This document shows, one piece after another, positions 59,970 to 64,000 of a stretch of DNA of 64,000 bases (positions are counted from its first letter, which is position 1; every line of letters begins with the position of its first letter). Under the pieces are notes generated by a model, which worked only from the letters and a program-made list of their open reading frames with translations, searched no databases and was not told the DNA's origin. A program made the translations under genes and the position numbers. Location: the NCBI RefSeq assembly GCF_019703875.1, contig NZ_AP024110.1:1116001-1180000 (forward strand), given 5' to 3'. The stretch comes from Methyloradius palustris. Lineage in GTDB: Bacteria > Pseudomonadota > Gammaproteobacteria > Burkholderiales > Methylophilaceae.

Positions 59970-62900
59970 TTAGCTCGCAAGCTCTTTCAATAAGCCTTTG
60001 ATAAACGATGCGCGGTCATTGATATCCGCTAGCTGTAAGGTGACACGTAACTTATCAGGCCCATTCATGCGGCAACGGCGGTCGCGCTGCAACAATGCAA
60101 TCAGCTTGGTCGGGTCCAGCTCTGTTTGCTGGCTGAATTGTAATTGGATAGCGCTATCACTGGCGTCAATCTTGGTGATGCCTAGTGGTTTGGCAGATAC
60201 ACGCAACCTGTGACATGCCATGAGCGCTTCACCTTGTTCGGGTAGCAGTCCAAAGCGGTCTATGAGCTCTTCTTGCATATTGTCGAGTTCGTCATCGTTG
60301 GTGCAGTTAGCAAGGCGTTTGTAGAGCACCAGGCGTTCATGCACATCGGGGCAGTAGTCGTTGGTCAGTAACGCTGGCGTGTGTAGATTGATTTCTGTGG
60401 TGATGCCCAAGGGCGCTGAAATATCAGGCTCTTTACCTGCCTTGAGTTGCTTCACTGCATGGGCAAGCATTTCAGAATAAAGGTGGAACCCAATCTCCTG
60501 CATCTCGCCACTTTGTGAGTCACCTAACAATTCACCTGCGCCGCGAATCTCAAGGTCGTGCATTGCGAGGTGGAAGCCAGCCCCCAAGTCTTCTAATAGC
60601 TGAATGGCATCCAGGCGTTTTTTGGCTTGCGGTGTAATATTGCGATTCGGGTCAGTCAATAAATAGGCATAGGCTTGGTGATGTGACCGTCCGACACGGC
60701 CACGCAATTGGTGTAGCTGAGCGAGGCCGAACATATCGGCGCGGTTCATGATGATAGTGTTGGCTGTGGGCACGTCGATGCCTGTTTCAATAATGGTGGT
60801 GCACAGCAGCAGGTTGAAACGCTGCTGGTAGAAATCACGCATCACATGCTCCAGCTCGCGTTCCCTGAGCTGGCCGTGGGCAATGGCGATGCGGGCTTCT
60901 GGAACAATGCGCTCAAGCTTTTCACGCATAGAGTGGATGGTATCGACTTCGTTATGCAGGAAATAAACCTGGCCGCCACGCTTGAATTCACGCATCACAG
61001 CTTCGTGGATGATGCCTTCAGAATAATCAGTATGGAAAGTTTTGATCGCCAGTCGCTTCTGCGGCGGTGTAGTGATTACCGAAAATTCGCGCAGGCCTTC
61101 CATCGCCATTGATAGCGTACGTGGGATTGGTGTGGCGGTAAGCGTCAATACATCCACCTCGGCGCGCATGGCTTTCAGTTGTTCTTTTTGGCGTACACCA
61201 AAACGGTGTTCTTCATCGAGTATGACTAGGCCAAGATTCTTGAAATGCACATCCTTCTGGATCAATCTGTGCGTACCGATAATGATATCGATCTTGCCAT
61301 CGGCCAATCCTTTGAGTGCTTCGGTTTGCTCTTTTGCAGACCTGAAACGCGAGATTTCAGCAATCTTGATCGGCCATTCGGCAAAGCGATCAGAGAAGTT
61401 CTGGAAGTGCTGTTCTGCCAGCAGTGTCGTCGGCACCAGTACTGAAACCTGTCTGCCGCCCATCACCGCAACAAAAGCGGCACGTAATGCGACTTCAGTC
61501 TTGCCGAAGCCTACATCGCCGCATACCAGTCTATCCATCGGTCTGCCAGACTGCATATCGCTGATGACGGCTTCAATGGCCGATAGCTGGTCTGGCGTTT
61601 CTTCAAATGGGAATCCTTCGGCGAAGGTTTCATAATCATGCAGGCTTAGCTTGAACGCATGGCCACGACGTGCTGCACGCTGCGCATAGAGGTTGAGCAA
61701 TTCTGCTGCGGTGTCACGTATTTGTTTAAGCGCTTTTTTCTTCGCTTTTTCCCAGTTGCCTGAGCCCAGTCTGTGTAATGGCGCTGATTCTGGCGGGCCG
61801 CCTGAGTAGCGTGAAATCAGGAATAACTGTGAAACTGGAACATACAACTTATCATCACCAGCATATTCTAGCAGCAGGAACTCGGTTTCGCCTTCGCCAA
61901 AATCCAGGTTCACCAAACCGCGATAGCGGCCTACACCATGCTGCTCGTGCACCACGGGGTCATTCTCGCGTAGCTCGGATAAATCCTTGAGCATGCCTTC
62001 TGTATTGCGCGCCTTTTCTTTCTCTCGCCGACGTTGTTGGCGCACGGTGGCGGCATACAACTCAGCCTCAGTGATGATGGCAAAGGACTGTTGATTGTGG
62101 TCTGGCGAGTGAGGGTGAATGAAGCCCGCATGTAATGGCGAAACGCCCAGTATCAGTTTTTCATCGCTGTTGAAGAATGCATCCCAGGTTTCACATAGTG
62201 TTGGCGTGATGCCTTGATCATGCAGCAGTTGCAGCATGGTTTCACGGCGGCCCAGGCTTTCAGCCGCTATAAGTATTCGCCCTGGAAATTGTTTGATAAA
62301 GCTCTGCAACTTATGCAATGGCTGCTCAGCGCGGCGCTCTATATCTAACGCTGGCAGGCCATTTTCAGTACTCTCAGTAGTTATGATTAGTCGTGCGTAT
62401 TGGTGCGTGAGCGTAAAGAAATCATCGGCTTTAATTAGCAAAGTTTCTGGTTTGAGAATCGGGCGTTCTACATCATGCGCCAGCAAGCGATAACGTGATT
62501 GTGCCTCGCGCCAGAAACCTTGCGCAGCAAGGTCAAGATTGCCATGCATGCAAAGAGTGGCGTTCTCAGGCAGATAATCCAGCAGGGTTGCTGTTTGCTC
62601 AAAGAACAGCGGCAGATACCATTCTATGCCGCCGCTGGCGATACCTTTGCTGACATCTTTATAGATGCGGCTACGCGATGGATCGCCTTCAAACGTCTCG
62701 CGGAAATTCTGGCGGAAGCGGGCGATACCTGCCTCATCCAGTGGAAATTCACGTGCAGGTAACAAGCGGATTTCAGCCACTGGATAAAGGCTGCGCTGCG
62801 TATCAATATCAAAAGTACGTATCGTCTCGATTTCATCATCGAATAAATCCAAACGGTAAGGCAGTGCACTGCCCATGGGAAACAAGTCAACCAAACCGCC

Positions 62901-63431
62901 ACGCACGCTGAATTCACCTGGGCTCATCACCTGGCTCACATGGTGGTAGCCAGCTTCTGCACACTGTTTACGCAAAGCATCCAGATCCAGCCTTTGCCCT
63001 TTTTTCAGCATGAAGGTGTTGGCTGCCAGGTACGCTTGTGATGGCAGCCTCAGCAAGGCTGTGCCAGCTGGCACAATAATGACGTCACAAAGGTTTTGGC
63101 TGATCTGGTAAAGCGTGGCGAGGCGCTCGGAGATGAGGTCAGGATGCGGCGAGAAATGGTCGTAAGGTAATGTCTCCCAATCAGGCAGCATGCTAACCAC
63201 CAAATCAGGCGCAAAGAACGGCAGCTCCTCAACTAAACGCTGCGCATCGAATGCGCTGGCGGTTATGATCACCAGCGGTTTTAGCTTGCTGGACTTATTT
63301 GACTTGGTCTCTGCCTGGTGTTTTTTGAGGCTCTGTGCATGTTGTGCAAGTAGCAAGCTATCGTACCCAGCTGGCATAGGAGCGACACGTTCAGATTGAC
63401 CAGGGGCAGGGTGAGGCAAGGCGTGCTGCAT
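59970..63431 (-). CDS. mfd: Transcription-repair coupling factor Mfd
   Basis: A 1153-residue DNA translocase that removes RNA polymerase stalled at lesions and recruits UvrA. The N-terminal UvrB-like region (about 1-350) is followed by the RNA polymerase interaction domain, which includes DPVVHEQHGVGRYRGLVNLD. The RecG-like motor has Walker A in VCGDVGFGKTEVALRAAFVA and the helicase box DEEHRFGVRQKEQLK. The translocation segment with LHQLRGRVGRSHHQAYAYL and the C-terminal autoinhibitory D7 domain follow. It has its own upstream region after the hairpin at 63541-63577. Confidence 0.97.
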   Translation of the reverse strand: MQHALPHPAPGQSERVAPMPAGYDSLLLAQHAQSLKKHQAETKSNKSSKLKPLVIITASAFDAQRLVEELPFFAPDLVVSMLPDWETLPYDHFSPHPDLISERLATLYQISQNLCDVIIVPAGTALLRLPSQAYLAANTFMLKKGQRLDLDALRKQCAEAGYHHVSQVMSPGEFSVRGGLVDLFPMGSALPYRLDLFDDEIETIRTFDIDTQRSLYPVAEIRLLPAREFPLDEAGIARFRQNFRETFEGDPSRSRIYKDVSKGIASGGIEWYLPLFFEQTATLLDYLPENATLCMHGNLDLAAQGFWREAQSRYRLLAHDVERPILKPETLLIKADDFFTLTHQYARLIITTESTENGLPALDIERRAEQPLHKLQSFIKQFPGRILIAAESLGRRETMLQLLHDQGITPTLCETWDAFFNSDEKLILGVSPLHAGFIHPHSPDHNQQSFAIITEAELYAATVRQQRRREKEKARNTEGMLKDLSELRENDPVVHEQHGVGRYRGLVNLDFGEGETEFLLLEYAGDDKLYVPVSQLFLISRYSGGPPESAPLHRLGSGNWEKAKKKALKQIRDTAAELLNLYAQRAARRGHAFKLSLHDYETFAEGFPFEETPDQLSAIEAVISDMQSGRPMDRLVCGDVGFGKTEVALRAAFVAVMGGRQVSVLVPTTLLAEQHFQNFSDRFAEWPIKIAEISRFRSAKEQTEALKGLADGKIDIIIGTHRLIQKDVHFKNLGLVILDEEHRFGVRQKEQLKAMRAEVDVLTLTATPIPRTLSMAMEGLREFSVITTPPQKRLAIKTFHTDYSEGIIHEAVMREFKRGGQVYFLHNEVDTIHSMREKLERIVPEARIAIAHGQLRERELEHVMRDFYQQRFNLLLCTTIIETGIDVPTANTIIMNRADMFGLAQLHQLRGRVGRSHHQAYAYLLTDPNRNITPQAKKRLDAIQLLEDLGAGFHLAMHDLEIRGAGELLGDSQSGEMQEIGFHLYSEMLAHAVKQLKAGKEPDISAPLGITTEINLHTPALLTNDYCPDVHERLVLYKRLANCTNDDELDNMQEELIDRFGLLPEQGEALMACHRLRVSAKPLGITKIDASDSAIQLQFSQQTELDPTKLIALLQRDRRCRMNGPDKLRVTLQLADINDRASFIKGLLKELAS

Positions 63432-63540
63432 GAGGATTTCGATGATTTGTGAAGCGCATATTATAGCCGTTGCTATTCATACGCGTGTATTTCCTTGTGT
63501 CTTTAAGATGAGGATTACGGGAGAATAAACTGGAGAGTCA

Positions 63541-63577
63541 ACATAAAGCGGCTACTTTTAAAGTAGCCGCTTTATGT
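63541..63577 (-). terminator. Long perfect inverted repeat downstream of the DUF2934 gene
   Basis: ACATAAAGCGGCTACTT (63541-63557) and its exact complement (63561-63577) form a 17-base-pair stem with a tiny AT loop. It lies 26 bases past the DUF2934 stop, before mfd. The T run after it is short on the minus strand (TTGA), so termination is probable rather than certain. Confidence 0.65.
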
Positions 63578-63602
63578 TTATTCGAATTACGTGGTAATTA
63601 GA

Positions 63603-63902
63603 TTATTTTTTGAGTAGCGAGTTGATTTGTGCTTCAGCTTTAATCCAATAATCACTTGGGTTCCCACCGAATCCATCGCGCTCTGCAATATAGTAGGCAG
63701 CAACTTCGGTCATTCTGTAGCGTTCTTCTGGCCCGATTTTACTGCTGGGTTTCGCTGGACTTTTGGCTTTCGGTGCAGCGGCCTTTTTAGCGGGTGCTGC
63801 TACTTTTTTGGCAGTAGCAGTAGGTTTGGCAGCCGCAGGTTTAACAACTGGCACAGCTTTAACTACAGGTGCAACAGCTGCAGGTTTTTTTGGTGTAGCC
63901 AT
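63603..63902 (-). CDS. Basic Ala/Lys/Pro-rich protein with a DUF2934 domain
   Basis: A 99-residue protein. The start is the ATG at 63902 (MATPKKPAAVAP), preceded by AAAGGA; a longer frame from a TTG at 63926 is unlikely. Residues about 1-58 consist of AK, PAAKP and AAPKAKSP repeats resembling histone H1 tails. Residues about 60-99 hold a DUF2934 domain (RYRMTEVAAYYIAERDGFGG, then NPSDYWIKAEAQI). Such proteins are small, very basic and probably bind DNA or RNA; that role is inferred from composition. The 74 bases upstream to the window edge contain no other recognisable gene. Confidence 0.85.
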   Translation of the reverse strand: MATPKKPAAVAPVVKAVPVVKPAAAKPTATAKKVAAPAKKAAAPKAKSPAKPSSKIGPEERYRMTEVAAYYIAERDGFGGNPSDYWIKAEAQINSLLKK

Positions 63903-64000
63903 TTCGGTTCCTTTCGTTTTAAACAATTAATGTCATGACTTAATGTCGTATGACTTTAGATGTTGTTAGATGGACTTCCTCTATATAGCCGAGCTTGTGA

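Overview
The window looks like chromosomal DNA of a betaproteobacterium, most likely a member of the Methylophilaceae or a close relative. I infer this from gene content and protein style: EF-P with arginine at position 32 next to EarP, a one-piece tmRNA with a tag ending in ALAA, a PEP-CTERM protein, a ratA-rnfH/smpB block, and a proteobacterial AddAB-like pair. No phage, transposon, integrase or CRISPR array is visible. Genes are densely packed and no stretch over 300 bases lacks a gene.

Layout. 1-5.8 kb: the end of rarA, serS, the transglycosylase gene mltF, a tRNA-Ser(CGA), a BON-domain periplasmic protein, and a lipoprotein-type cardiolipin synthase homologue with a perfect 12-bp hairpin just after its start codon. 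5.9-13.8 kb: an Nramp-like transporter, a large PAS/GAF/GGDEF/EAL protein, the ABC-F ATPase ybiT, a nitroreductase and a divergent GreA/GreB-like protein. 13.8-16.9 kb: guaB and guaA, separated by a terminator-like hairpin that abuts the guaA start codon. 17-19.3 kb: a DUF4124 protein, rnfH, ratA, smpB and ssrA. 19.3-22.5 kb: a Bfd-like ferredoxin, a small Cys-rich protein, mltD and two stand-alone cyclic-nucleotide-binding-fold proteins.

22.6-44.3 kb is the most distinctive part and is devoted to the cell surface. A Sel1-repeat gene, a two-partner-secretion transporter (TpsB) and a 2184-residue TpsA exoprotein with a roughly 670-residue Asn/Gly/Ser repeat tail are followed at once by a Tad/Flp pilus locus: the Flp pilin, a strong terminator, TadG-like, TadE-like, an unknown secreted protein, a minor pilin-like protein, CpaB, the CpaC secretin, a CpaF ATPase carrying an N-terminal FHA-like domain, TadB, TadC, DUF192, a TPR lipoprotein, a second TadE-like protein and a DUF3617 protein. 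No TadZ/CpaE or prepilin peptidase is present here, so the peptidase at least must lie elsewhere.

44.3-64 kb: a soluble protein with two Cache-like halves and a C-terminal CheW domain, behind a near-consensus sigma-54 promoter; a cupin; efp, earP and greB; a YjgN-family membrane protein and an M48 peptidase; an AddB-like nuclease and AddA-like helicase; a DedA protein; a PEP-CTERM 'choice-of-anchor A' protein behind a perfect sigma-54 promoter; mfd; and a basic DUF2934 protein. The best leads are the repeat-tailed TpsA beside the Tad pilus, the FHA-CpaF fusion, the Cache-Cache-CheW protein, the two sigma-54 promoters, and the RNA hairpins at guaA and cls.
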